A stretch of DNA of 9,520 bases from JAFGGG01 sp964634205 (GCA_964634205.1 CAZWKE010000068.1:1-9520), one strand, 5' to 3'; positions 1 to 7,260 are shown, numbered from the stretch's first letter. Program-made: numbers and translations. Notes: a model not told the origin generated them from the sequence alone.

Positions 1-2
1 CC

Positions 3-122
3 GGTACGCGGAAGGTGGAACTGCTGATTTCCCTTGGGTATGCGGCGGAAAACAGCACCCGGTCGACAACGCCTATGAAACACCGTAAAAAACTGCAGCA
101 GATGCGGCGGTATAACATATAA
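3..122 (+). CDS. C-terminal end of a nitroreductase-family protein (partial)
   Basis: The frame is open from the window edge and ends at TAA 120-122, leaving 39 residues. The tail has the arrangement usual at the end of FMN-dependent nitroreductase-like proteins: a hydrophobic beta strand running into Gly-Tyr (VELLISLGYAAEN), a short Pro-containing linker, a basic HRKK patch and a final R-Y-N. In that family the last segment wraps across the dimer partner, and the enzymes reduce nitro compounds, quinones or flavins with NAD(P)H. No FMN-binding residues lie inside the window, so activity cannot be judged. A TetR-type palindrome about 50 bp downstream fits a redox or electrophile-response locus, but whether it controls this gene is unknown. 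The call rests on a short tail only. Confidence 0.5.
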   Translation, partial: GTRKVELLISLGYAAENSTRSTTPMKHRKKLQQMRRYNI

Positions 123-165
123 AAATAATCATCCGCTTTTATGCCGGCTTTTGGTCTATTACATC

Positions 166-171
166 TTGACA
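166..171 (+). promoter_or_regulatory. Candidate -35 box (TTGACA) upstream of the tautomerase-like gene
   Basis: A perfect TTGACA hexamer stands here, but the -10 box is unclear. TATAAA at 187-192 gives a 15-bp spacer and TAAATG at 189-194 gives 17 bp. Either would start transcription close to or past the Shine-Dalgarno GGAGG at 194-198. An alternative pair is TTTTGG 149-154 with TAATAT 172-177 (17 bp). The promoter is likely in this stretch and overlaps the palindrome, but the exact boxes cannot be decided. Confidence 0.35.
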
Positions 172-174
172 TAA

Positions 175-190
175 TATACCGATCGGTATA
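175..190. promoter_or_regulatory. Perfect 16-bp palindrome, probable TetR-family operator
   Basis: TATACCGATCGGTATA is fully self-complementary. The ACCG-N-CGGT-like core resembles operators of TetR-family repressors that respond to electrophiles and small toxic compounds. It sits directly in front of the Shine-Dalgarno site of the tautomerase-like gene and overlaps every plausible promoter there, which suits a repressor that blocks polymerase. No TetR gene is visible in the window; the repressor may be encoded upstream of the nitroreductase-like gene. The palindrome is seen directly; the regulator class is inferred. Confidence 0.6.
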
Positions 191-205
191 AATGGAGGTA
201 ATAAT

Positions 206-334
206 ATGCCGATCGCTATAATTAAAACCATAAAAGGGGCCTTAACCGATGAGCAGAAGATCGAGCTGCACCACAGGTTCGCCGATTTACTTGTTGAGAG
301 CGGGGGCAAGGGAAACAACATGACAAACATGTGA
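206..334 (+). CDS. Short tautomerase (4-oxalocrotonate tautomerase-like) protein, probably truncated
   Basis: This 42-codon frame starts MPIAIIKTIKGALTDEQK, which is the opening of the 4-oxalocrotonate tautomerase superfamily: Pro directly after the start Met (the catalytic base once Met is removed), a beta strand, then a T-D-E-Q-K start of the helix. GGAGG at 194-198 lies 7 bp before ATG, an excellent ribosome site. Family members usually have about 60-75 residues with a second strand after the helix; here the protein stops after GGKGNNMTNM. In another frame, the bases at about 309-346 read DKHVILTI and then a stop, which resembles the missing second strand (a KYVxVxI-type segment), so a frameshift is plausible. 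The gene may be a decaying remnant. A palindromic operator lies in its leader. Confidence 0.55.
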   Translation: MPIAIIKTIKGALTDEQKIELHHRFADLLVESGGKGNNMTNM

Positions 335-344
335 TTTTAACTAT

Positions 345-373
345 TTGACAACCACGATCCGTTTACCTATAAT
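345..373 (+). promoter_or_regulatory. Full-consensus sigma70-type promoter for the histidine kinase
   Basis: TTGACA (345-350) and TATAAT (368-373) are separated by exactly 17 bp, so both hexamers and the spacer match the housekeeping consensus completely. Transcription would start near 380, giving a leader of about 44 nt before the kinase ATG at 424. The ribosome site is a modest AGGA at 412-415, 8 bp before ATG. No operator-like palindrome overlaps the promoter, which suggests strong, probably constitutive transcription. Confidence 0.8.
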
Positions 374-423
374 TAAATATATTCCAGTTCCTTTAGATAA
401 TGCTTGATTTTAGGATTTAAAAA

Positions 424-2346
424 ATGGATTTTTTAAGTATCATCACTCCTGCAATCTATTGGTTTTTGGCCGCAATCTGGACCTATATTCTCTTTTTTTT
501 GGTCAGAAAATATTTCTTAATAAAAAAGAACGCCTTAATACTTATTTTGATCATCGTACTTTCCATAGACGCTTTTCGGACCATAGTGGAAAGCGTCTAT
601 TTTTCCTTTTTGTCTACGTCACTTTCCGGAATCATCTCCACTGAAATCCATAATTTTTTAATGAGGCCGGAAATATATATCATTCCTAAATTATTGAATG
701 TGACAGCCGCGCTTGCCATAGTCTTTTTATTAATTAGAAAATGGTTCCCCGCTGAAGAAAAAGAACGGGAAGCACTGAATAACGCGGTGACGCAGGCCCA
801 CAAAGAACTGAAGCAAAGTGAAATGTATCTCAAACTGTCACAGAGTATCTCCAAAATAGGACACTATGTATTGGATGCAAAAACGGGATTCTGGACCAGT
901 TCGGAAATGTTGGATAAAATATTCGGTATTGATGATTCATTCATCAAGAATATCGAGGGGTGGCTGAAAATTGTACATCCCGATCAGCGCGAAGAAATGC
1001 AGACATATTTCAATACACATATACTGCATGAAAAAAAATCTTTCAATAAGGAATACCGCATCAAACGCGTGTATAACGGAGAAAGTGTATGGGTACACGG
1101 GTTGGGAACACTGGAGGTCGATGAACAGGGAAATATAACAAAGATGATCGGCACCATTCAGGATATTTCTGAGAGAAAACAGTTGGAAGATCGTCTCTTC
1201 CAAACCGAAAAATTGCAGGCCATCGGGCAACTGGCCGGAGGAATCGCCCATGACTTCAACAACCAGCTTACGGGAATCAGTGTATATGCCGATCTGCTGA
1301 AAGACGAATTGAGTTCCAATCCCGAACTGGCCCGCTACGCTGACGGGATAATACTCGCAACCCAAAGGGCCTCCGGGATTACATCTCAGTTACTGGCGTT
1401 CGCACGCAAGGGAAAATATCTATCGATGCGAATAGACCTGCATAAGATTATTCACGAGGTGATCAACCTTATCCGGCACGTCATTGATAAAAACATAGTA
1501 ATAAAGCAGCACCTGAAGGCACAGAAAGCTTTTATCATCGGTGATCCCGCTCAGATACAGAATGCCATCATGAACCTCGCAATTAATGCCCGTGATGCCA
1601 TGCCGAAGGGCGGAAGCCTGATTTTTAGGACCGATGTTGTCCACCTTGATGAGGAATACTGTAAAACACTCCCATATGAAATAAATCCCGGTTCTTATAT
1701 CCGGCTGAGTGTATCGGATACCGGAATAGGAATAGGGAAAGAAATAATCGGAAACATATTCGATCCCTTTTTTACTACAAAAGAACCGGGTAAGGGCACC
1801 GGAATGGGATTGGCCGCGGTTTTCGGCACCGTTAAAAATCACGGCGGTATTATAAATGTCTACAGCGAACCGGGACAGGGTACCCGGATGCAGATGAGTT
1901 TTCCGCTGGCTTCAGAGTCGGTTAAAAACGGCATCACAATTCATGCCGACAATAAAATAGAGAAAGGAAGCGCGCATATCCTGCTTGTCGACGATGAGGA
2001 GTTTATTCTGGATTCAGCGTCGCAGATGCTGCAATCACTGGGTTACCGGGTTTCCATGTGCCGAAATGGGGATGAGGCCATCGCCTATTACAGGGAAAAC
2101 TGGGGAACCGTCGACCTGGTACTCCTTGATATGATAATGCCCGTCATGGACGGGAAACGCTGCTTCAGAATGATGAAAAAGATAAATCCTGAGATAAAAG
2201 CGCTGCTGTGTTCCGGCTACAGCATGAATACAAAAGCACAGACCCTGATAGATGAAGGAGTTATGGATTTTATTCAGAAGCCATTCAGTATGATCGACAT
2301 ATCCAAAAAAATAAAAGAAATCCTCAAAATAAACGCCAAAACGTAA
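424..2346 (+). CDS. Hybrid sensor histidine kinase (membrane-PAS-HisKA-HATPase-receiver)
   Basis: The 640-residue product begins with hydrophobic segments at about 6-27, 36-50 and 91-105, so the sensor part is anchored in the inner membrane. A PAS domain of the PAS_3 type covers about 139-253. The dimerisation/phosphoacceptor helix carries GGIAHDFNN with His276, the predicted autophosphorylation site. The ATP-binding domain shows the N box (Asn384/Asn388), G1 box DTGIGI (432-437), F box FDPFFTTK (446-453) and G2 box GKGTGMGL (456-463). The C-terminal receiver has the acidic pair Asp523/Asp524, phosphoacceptor Asp569, Ser597 at the Thr/Ser switch and Lys619-Pro620. All catalytic residues are present, so the protein should be active. 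No DNA-binding output or partner regulator is nearby; phosphate probably passes through an HPt protein encoded elsewhere. The signal sensed is unknown. It converges with the next gene after 16 bp and no terminator hairpin is visible. Confidence 0.93.
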   Translation: MDFLSIITPAIYWFLAAIWTYILFFLVRKYFLIKKNALILILIIVLSIDAFRTIVESVYFSFLSTSLSGIISTEIHNFLMRPEIYIIPKLLNVTAALAIVFLLIRKWFPAEEKEREALNNAVTQAHKELKQSEMYLKLSQSISKIGHYVLDAKTGFWTSSEMLDKIFGIDDSFIKNIEGWLKIVHPDQREEMQTYFNTHILHEKKSFNKEYRIKRVYNGESVWVHGLGTLEVDEQGNITKMIGTIQDISERKQLEDRLFQTEKLQAIGQLAGGIAHDFNNQLTGISVYADLLKDELSSNPELARYADGIILATQRASGITSQLLAFARKGKYLSMRIDLHKIIHEVINLIRHVIDKNIVIKQHLKAQKAFIIGDPAQIQNAIMNLAINARDAMPKGGSLIFRTDVVHLDEEYCKTLPYEINPGSYIRLSVSDTGIGIGKEIIGNIFDPFFTTKEPGKGTGMGLAAVFGTVKNHGGIINVYSEPGQGTRMQMSFPLASESVKNGITIHADNKIEKGSAHILLVDDEEFILDSASQMLQSLGYRVSMCRNGDEAIAYYRENWGTVDLVLLDMIMPVMDGKRCFRMMKKINPEIKALLCSGYSMNTKAQTLIDEGVMDFIQKPFSMIDISKKIKEILKINAKT

Positions 2347-2362
2347 ATTATCATTTCAGCTG

Positions 2363-2998
2363 TTAAAAATAAATAAATCCGACTATGGTAATAAAATTAT
2401 CCTTTGACGGTGTCCACTGGCTGTGGGCAAAGGCAGGGACCCAAAGCAACCGCAGAGAGATACTTATCTCGTTTGTTATCTCTACACCCAAACCTGAAAA
2501 AAAGCCCACGCCGACAATATAAAAATCGTTTGCCACACTTTGAATACTGGAATACCCGATCCCCCCTTCGATAAAAAACGATGGGGCAACATCGCTGGTA
2601 TAATACGCAATACCCGGGCCGATAAAAAACTGGCTGTCCAACAGGACGGCGAACGGAATGCATATGGCAAGGAGAATTCGTTCATCGTTTTTTTCAAACA
2701 CCCAGTTACTGAACTCCGTTACCGTATCGAAACTGATAATATCCACGTGACTAAGGAGGAAAACGGAAAAATTGCCGTTGATAAATCCCCCGACCTTGCT
2801 TTCAATACCGATTACCGGATTAATACCGGACGCAGAGTCGTTCTTAAAATTGAAATATGATCCGCCTCCGATTCCGGCATGAAGAAACATCCCGGAGTGT
2901 CCGCTTTGCTCCGGCTCCTGTGCCCCCAGTACCATGGGCGTAACTATAAAGACTAACATCATTATTTTTTTCATTAATGCTATTTTAAGACCGGACAT
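2363..2998 (-). CDS. Exported beta-barrel-like outer-membrane protein, function unknown
   Basis: The 211-residue product starts with a signal peptide: a basic n-region (K5, K10-K11), a hydrophobic core MMLVFIVTPMVL and a plausible cleavage at LGA-QE (about residue 26). The mature part alternates Gly-rich and aromatic stretches (HAGIGGGSYFNF, FFIGPGIAYY, FFIEGGIGYSS, VGVGFFSGLGVEI) and ends in a strand with a terminal Phe (GFIYF), the usual signature for insertion by the BAM complex. This suggests an eight-strand-type barrel of the OmpA/OmpW size class, but no specific family is recognised. The first ATG was chosen because GGAAGGA lies 8 bp before it; the inner MKK start at 2974 has no ribosome site. 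The upstream spacer holds a Fur-like box, so control by iron is possible but unproven. Confidence 0.75.
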   Translation of the reverse strand: MSGLKIALMKKIMMLVFIVTPMVLGAQEPEQSGHSGMFLHAGIGGGSYFNFKNDSASGINPVIGIESKVGGFINGNFSVFLLSHVDIISFDTVTEFSNWVFEKNDERILLAICIPFAVLLDSQFFIGPGIAYYTSDVAPSFFIEGGIGYSSIQSVANDFYIVGVGFFSGLGVEITNEISISLRLLWVPAFAHSQWTPSKDNFITIVGFIYF

Positions 2999-3080
2999 AA
3001 AACCATTCCTTCCCCCTTTTCTTTATTTTATTCACAGATGTATCCGGCAACTCTCATTATTCTGTAGTATCAATGATAGT

Positions 3081-3095
3081 TGATAATGATTATTT
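3081..3095. promoter_or_regulatory. Fur-like box in the divergent spacer
   Basis: TGATAATGATTATTT matches the Fur-family 7-1-7 pattern TGATAAT-N-ATTATCA at 13 of 15 positions by hand comparison; only the last two bases differ. It lies about 85 bp upstream of the beta-barrel gene and about 125 bp upstream of the helicase remnant, both divergent from this spacer. The A/T-rich context makes a chance match possible, and no clear promoter boxes could be placed around it. Confidence 0.3.
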
Positions 3096-3187
3096 TTTCC
3101 AGGCAAACACTTTCAGCAGATTGTACCTCACAATTCAAGTACGATCCCTGCTATAAAAAAATATTACATTTTTACAATAAAACATAC

Positions 3188-3193
3188 TATAAT
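3188..3193 (+). promoter_or_regulatory. Perfect -10 box (TATAAT) before the helicase remnant
   Basis: TATAAT stands 25 bp before the ATG at 3219. No good -35 box is found at 16-18 bp: the nearest TTGACA-like hexamer, TTTACA at 3171-3176, is only 11 bp away. No strong Shine-Dalgarno follows (only GAAGAA near 3205). The rest of the 2999-3218 spacer is A/T-rich without other recognisable sites apart from the Fur-like box. Confidence 0.3.
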
Positions 3194-3218
3194 GTACTGA
3201 GAACGAAGAACTAAATAG

Positions 3219-3503
3219 ATGAAAAACCCTGCACAAGAATTAACATTGGAGCAGCAGGAAGCCATAAACCATTTTACGGGTCCGGCGCTTATCCCGGCAG
3301 GTCCGGGCTCGGGCAAGACGCGTGTCATTACCGAGCGGGTAAAGTGCCTGGTTGCAGAACACAAAGTTCCTGCCGATAAAATCCTGGTTACCACCTTTAC
3401 GGAAAAGGCCGCAACCGGATTGAAACGCCGCCTGTTTCAGAAACTGGGAACGGACGCGGAGCGTATTCATATTACTGTCGGCCGCCTGTGGTGGACACTG
3501 TAA
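3219..3503 (+). pseudogene. N-terminal remnant of a UvrD/PcrA-type (superfamily 1) DNA helicase
   Basis: The frame encodes only 94 residues, whereas UvrD/Rep/PcrA helicases have roughly 600-750. What is present is the classic first part of domain 1A: a Q-motif-like LTLEQQEAINH (8-18), Walker A with AGPGSGKT (27-34, Lys33 for ATP binding) and motif Ia ILVTTFTEKAATGLKRRL (55-72). The match continues to ERIHI, where full proteins proceed to a TIHSF-type segment; here it changes to TVGRLWWTL and stops at TAA 3501-3503. Walker B (DExx), the arginine finger and domain 2A are absent, and other frames downstream give no helicase sequence. It therefore cannot be a working helicase. The break is 47 bp from the end of the ankyrin operon, so the gene may have been cut by the arrival of that operon. 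A short expressed peptide cannot be excluded. Confidence 0.75.
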
Positions 3504-3550
3504 TACGGATGCCGACCTGATTCATGTAATCATTTCACCACAGCAATTTA

Positions 3551-3590
3551 TTATTCCTCCGCGCCCGCCCGGCGTAGAAGGTCTACGATG
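3551..3590 (-). repeat. 3' end shared with the first ankyrin gene (copy A)
   Basis: These 40 bp, covering the stop codon and the last 12 codons (IVDLLRRAGAEE), match 7261-7300 at 34 of 40 positions by hand count, with an uninterrupted identical run of 14 bp in a G/C-rich patch. The similarity drops just beyond. The 540-aa gene between them does not share this end. Confidence 0.7.
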
Positions 3591-5590
3591 TCCTTAAAAT
3601 GATTAGCATATGCATAATCGTTCGCCCTCATTCCATGACCGTCCCTATAATTCAACTCACAACCCGCTTGGATCAATATGATTACCATCTCTTTATAATT
3701 TTTCATAGATGCTATTATCAGGCAGGAGCGGCCGTATTCATCACGAGCATTGATATCTGCCCCCTGATCGATATACTGTTTTACTTTATCAACTTCACCT
3801 CGGCTGACGGCGTTAAGAAGCTCTTTCCGTTGTTCAGCGTCGTCTTTAGCTTCCGCTTTTTGAAGGAGGTCGACGATATCCTGGTAGTTCTTTTCCCGGG
3901 CGTATTCGATCGGCCTTTTCCCTCCGTCGTCCATTATATCCACATCGGCACCGTTTTGAATGAGGAGTTTTATAATATATTTGTGGCCATATTCTATGGC
4001 AAGTATCAACGCCGTTGTATCATGAAATCCGGTTGAGTTGACCTCAGCACCTGCGTTAAGAAGCATCTTAACCATTTCTCTATTTCCCTTAGAAACGGCG
4101 TACATCAGTGCGGTGTTATGATTTTCTCTGTGTTCGTCAATATCAGCACCTGCCTGAATAATAAGCCTAACCAACTCCGGTTGTTCTTTAAAAATCGCCA
4201 ACATTAATATTGTATATCCGTCACTATTTTTAGTATTTACATCGGCGCCTGCAGCGATAAGCAGTTCGGCAATATCCGTATACCCCTTTTTTATGGCGCG
4301 TATTAACGCAGACCTGTCCAATATGTCGGCCGCGTTTACATCGACACCCTGTTTGATCAACCGCCTGACTTTCTTGATGTCGTTTTCATAGACGGCATGC
4401 ATAAGCTCTTCTCTTAAGTCGGCGTCATCACGCGTTCCCGCTTTCAGCAGAAGCTTCACAATTTCATGGTGTCCTGCGCCGCGTGCATGGTCTACAGCTT
4501 TTCTCCCTTGATTGTCGATCGCGTTGACATCTGCTTCCAGGCTGATAAGGAGTTCCACCGTTTGTTTATGCCCTTTTTCGGCGGCAGTCATCAATGCGGT
4601 TACTCCGCCTTCAGGAAATTCTTCACCAAACCTGCAATTTACGTTCACCCCTCTTTTGATTAAAAACCGTATCACCTTATCTTGTGCGCTCTCCGCCGCG
4701 TAATGCAACAAGAAGGCACCTGACTGTTGCAGGGCCTTCTCAGTCATTATTTTTTTAAACAAATATTCCAATACATCAGTATGGTCGTTCTCCACAGCGC
4801 CGCGAAATAGATCAGTCGGATAGTTGAAATATTTTCTCGGTTCCAGGGCTCCTTTTTCAACAAGCAGTTTCACAGTCTCCAGATGGCCGTTTTCAATTGC
4901 TGCATCCAAGGCTCCAATTCCTTTTATTGAATTATAATGGGGATCCTGTATTTCCGATATTGTATGCAGCAAGAGCTCTACGATTTCACGATTCCCTTTA
5001 GCCGCCGCTTCAACTAAAGCTTGATAACAGTATGGGGCGAATCGATAATCAGGATTATGTTTTTTCAGTTGTTTTAAAAATAATTTTACCAGCTCAATAT
5101 GGCCTTTACCAGCTGCATATGCTAAAGGAATTTTCCCATCTTTATCCGGTTTATCAATATCGGCTCCCGCATTCATAAGCAGCATTACTATTTCCTGATT
5201 GCCCGTATCCGCTGCTATCATTATGGCTGTTCTTTTTTTCTCTCCGTATACATTATTAACATCAGTTCCTTTTTCTATCAGTTGTTCTACTTTCGCCGTA
5301 TCCGCTTGTTTTATCGCTTCTATTAATTCATATTTTCGTTCTTCTTCCTCGTTGGCCACCGCCTGCACAAGAAAATCCACTCTCTCAATATGACCTTCAC
5401 CTTTCACATAAAATAACGCCGTTTTTTCAAGATTATTCTTTTTGTTCATATCCGCATTCGGACTAATATAATGCTTTACATTATCTGCATTGCCATTTTC
5501 AACAGCGTTAATAAAGCGGTCAAAATCATCCACAAACACCGTGGTGACTGCCAACAGTATAAGTAAAATAATCAAAACGGATCTTTTCAT
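3551..5590 (-). CDS. Exported ankyrin-repeat protein, third gene of the operon (679 aa)
   Basis: The protein opens with MKRSVLIILLILLAVTTVFV, a signal sequence or anchor; residue 20 before DD is Val instead of the usual Ala, so cleavage may be inefficient. The rest consists of about 20 ankyrin repeats of roughly 33 residues with TALMxAAxxGHxEIVxLLLxAGADVN features. Repeats at 49-80 and 186-325 are degenerate and irregular in length. Cap-like repeats followed by a TRDD or AKDD junction occur at about 386 and 581, dividing the chain into three domains; the last repeat ends DLLRRAGAEE. No catalytic domain is seen, so a binding or scaffold role in the periplasm or outside the cell is the most that can be inferred. 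AAGGA lies 8 bp before ATG. The gene follows the previous ankyrin gene after 17 bp. No terminator hairpin is visible after the stop. Confidence 0.92.
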   Translation of the reverse strand: MKRSVLIILLILLAVTTVFVDDFDRFINAVENGNADNVKHYISPNADMNKKNNLEKTALFYVKGEGHIERVDFLVQAVANEEEERKYELIEAIKQADTAKVEQLIEKGTDVNNVYGEKKRTAIMIAADTGNQEIVMLLMNAGADIDKPDKDGKIPLAYAAGKGHIELVKLFLKQLKKHNPDYRFAPYCYQALVEAAAKGNREIVELLLHTISEIQDPHYNSIKGIGALDAAIENGHLETVKLLVEKGALEPRKYFNYPTDLFRGAVENDHTDVLEYLFKKIMTEKALQQSGAFLLHYAAESAQDKVIRFLIKRGVNVNCRFGEEFPEGGVTALMTAAEKGHKQTVELLISLEADVNAIDNQGRKAVDHARGAGHHEIVKLLLKAGTRDDADLREELMHAVYENDIKKVRRLIKQGVDVNAADILDRSALIRAIKKGYTDIAELLIAAGADVNTKNSDGYTILMLAIFKEQPELVRLIIQAGADIDEHRENHNTALMYAVSKGNREMVKMLLNAGAEVNSTGFHDTTALILAIEYGHKYIIKLLIQNGADVDIMDDGGKRPIEYAREKNYQDIVDLLQKAEAKDDAEQRKELLNAVSRGEVDKVKQYIDQGADINARDEYGRSCLIIASMKNYKEMVIILIQAGCELNYRDGHGMRANDYAYANHFKDIVDLLRRAGAEE
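3848..4432 (-). repeat. Six-repeat ankyrin domain block in the 679-aa protein
   Basis: Residues 387-581 form one self-contained block of 195 residues. It begins with the N-cap-like RDDADLREELMHAV, continues through four ordinary repeats and ends in the cap-like KRPIEYAREKNYQDIVDLL before the next AKDD junction. A block of nearly the same length (198 residues) and equal layout occurs in the first ankyrin gene at 8869-9462. Confidence 0.6.
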
Positions 5591-5607
5591 CGCTTTATTC
5601 CTTACTG

Positions 5608-7230
5608 TTATTTACTCCCCGCCTGCTCGATCAAAGCTACTATTTCATCATAGCCTTTCTCACGGGCATAGTCGATTGCTTTTTTGCCTTTACACTCTTT
5701 TAAACTCAGGTCCGAACCGGCCTGAATTAAATACTTTGCCTCTTCAATACGACCAAGTTTTATTGCGGTCATCAAAGGGGTTAACGCGTATTCACAATAT
5801 TTCCCTTGTGCATTTAGATCGGCTCCTTTTTCTATTAGGAATTTCAAAATGCGAAGGTCACCATTTTTTGCACAGAAAACGGCGGTATGAAGGGCGCTCC
5901 TAAGAGAAGAACAAGGTAAATTTACATCGGCTCCCTTATCCACTAATAATTCAACCAGTTCCAGAGAGCCTGTGCCGATAGCAACAGCCAAAGGTGTAGT
6001 GGGATGGACGTAACTTGTCAAACTGCATCTATTAATCTCAGCGCCATAATGTAAAAGCAATTTAATCATATCGAGTTTTTTATGTTGAATTGCGGGTATC
6101 AATGGATTTTCAACAACATTATTCGGGTCAGCACCGTTTTCAAGCAGCAGCTTGACAACGCAATAAAAATCGCCTTCGACGGCATAGTATAAAGCCGTAT
6201 GTTCTTTTCTGACAACCAATCGTAAAGGTTTTCTATTTACCTTATTGACATCCGCTCCCAATTCAATCATTCTTTTCACCATATCATATTGTCCCCTAAA
6301 AGCCGCGCACATTATCGGTGTTTCGATTTGTTGGTATTTGTATTTGCTTTCAGGATCAAAATCTATGCCTTCCTTTAAAAGGAATTCGAAAAGTTCCCGG
6401 TTTTTCAGATAGCAGACAGTGCACATGATATCATTGATATCTATTTTATTTTTATAGGTCGAATATACGTAATAAAAGGTCTCCGCTGCATTTTGATATA
6501 CGGCGGTCCTGATTACCCATGTATACCATTTTACTCCGTATTTAAACAAAACCTTGAGAATATCCACTCTTTCGGCCCCGACAATACATCTTACCTGTGT
6601 TTCCAAAAGGCGCCCGTAATAACTATAAGAATTATCATCAAAAAAATCATCTCTGTACTTTTGATCCGTATGCTTAAACAGATACTCCAACAGTCCCGCC
6701 GATCTGCTGTATAACGCATAGAAATAGAAATCCTTTACTTCATCCGTCTCTTCAGGCAGCTTTGCGCCGAATGATACAAGCAATTTGACAATCTCTAAAT
6801 CGCCGATCATAACCGCTATTTTTAAGGGATATAAATTAACTTTTCTGCCGGGTTCCCAATCAAAATAATCCGGTATGTTTCTGTCAATGTCCGTTATTAA
6901 TGTCTGTACCATATTGGGATCAGTTCCGCTTTGCAATAATTCTTTCACCATTTTGACATCTTCCAATGCGATAAAATTAAACAAATCATTATCTGCCCAG
7001 GCAACGAATCTGATAATATTCTCTTTATCTTTTTCATCAAACAAATAGGCGTTTTGAACATCATCGTGTGTATTTTTTGTTCTTTGTTCCTCGATTTTTT
7101 TATAGCGATTAATATTTTCCTGTATCTGATCCTCTGTGCACGGCGGAGGAGTGTAGTCGTCACCATAAATGTTACAAATAGAAAGTACTTGGATAATAAT
7201 AAAAATAACGATCACTTCAAACGGTTTCAT
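5608..7230 (-). CDS. Exported ankyrin-repeat protein, second gene of the operon (540 aa)
   Basis: A hydrophobic signal (MKPFEVIVIFIIIQVLSICNIYG) is followed by DDYTPPPC, with signal peptidase I cleavage plausible after Gly23. Cys19 in LSIC could form a relaxed lipobox, but Ile at -1 makes that less likely. Residues 30-80 form a charged, Lys/Glu-rich N-terminal segment without repeats. Ankyrin repeats begin near 80 (KMVKELLQSGTDPN). They are clear at 134-156 and from 303 onward (GADVN, GADPN, GAEIN, GADVN, GADLN), while 165-300 is rich in aromatic residues and much diverged. The last repeat, KAIDYAREKGYDEIVALIEQAGSK, is a normal C-terminal cap but lacks the RRAGAEE end of its neighbours. AGGAG lies 7 bp before ATG, an excellent site. 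Gaps of 30 bp upstream and 17 bp downstream indicate one transcript with both flanking ankyrin genes. Confidence 0.92.
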   Translation of the reverse strand: MKPFEVIVIFIIIQVLSICNIYGDDYTPPPCTEDQIQENINRYKKIEEQRTKNTHDDVQNAYLFDEKDKENIIRFVAWADNDLFNFIALEDVKMVKELLQSGTDPNMVQTLITDIDRNIPDYFDWEPGRKVNLYPLKIAVMIGDLEIVKLLVSFGAKLPEETDEVKDFYFYALYSRSAGLLEYLFKHTDQKYRDDFFDDNSYSYYGRLLETQVRCIVGAERVDILKVLFKYGVKWYTWVIRTAVYQNAAETFYYVYSTYKNKIDINDIMCTVCYLKNRELFEFLLKEGIDFDPESKYKYQQIETPIMCAAFRGQYDMVKRMIELGADVNKVNRKPLRLVVRKEHTALYYAVEGDFYCVVKLLLENGADPNNVVENPLIPAIQHKKLDMIKLLLHYGAEINRCSLTSYVHPTTPLAVAIGTGSLELVELLVDKGADVNLPCSSLRSALHTAVFCAKNGDLRILKFLIEKGADLNAQGKYCEYALTPLMTAIKLGRIEEAKYLIQAGSDLSLKECKGKKAIDYAREKGYDEIVALIEQAGSK

Positions 7231-7234
7231 GGTA

Positions 7235-7242
7235 TGGCTCCT
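7235..7242 (-). promoter_or_regulatory. Ribosome binding site of the 540-aa ankyrin gene
   Basis: On the minus strand TAGGAGCC precedes CATACC and the ATG at 7230-7228, with AGGAG 7 bp from the start codon. It lies in the 30-bp gap after the TAG stop of the upstream ankyrin gene and fixes the start ahead of the signal sequence. Confidence 0.75.
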
Positions 7243-7260
7243 AAAAAGAAAATTTAAATT

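Noticed and set aside
2540..2860. 106-codon plus-strand frame opposite the beta-barrel gene
   Set aside because: It lacks a ribosome site and recognisable protein features, whereas the opposite strand has a signal peptide, barrel pattern and good start site.
2974..2976. Inner MKK start for the beta-barrel protein
   Set aside because: It would give a conventional signal peptide, but no Shine-Dalgarno precedes it, while the ATG eight codons earlier has GGAAGGA at 8 bp.
3518..3532. Small imperfect palindrome TGATTCATGTAATCA after the ankyrin operon
   Set aside because: Only 5-bp A/T-rich arms with no T-tract; too weak for a terminator and not repeated elsewhere in the window.
3486..3543. 8-bp inverted repeat CTGTGGTG / CACCACAG as a terminator
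   Set aside because: The loop would be about 42 nt, one arm lies inside the helicase remnant, and no T-run follows on either strand.
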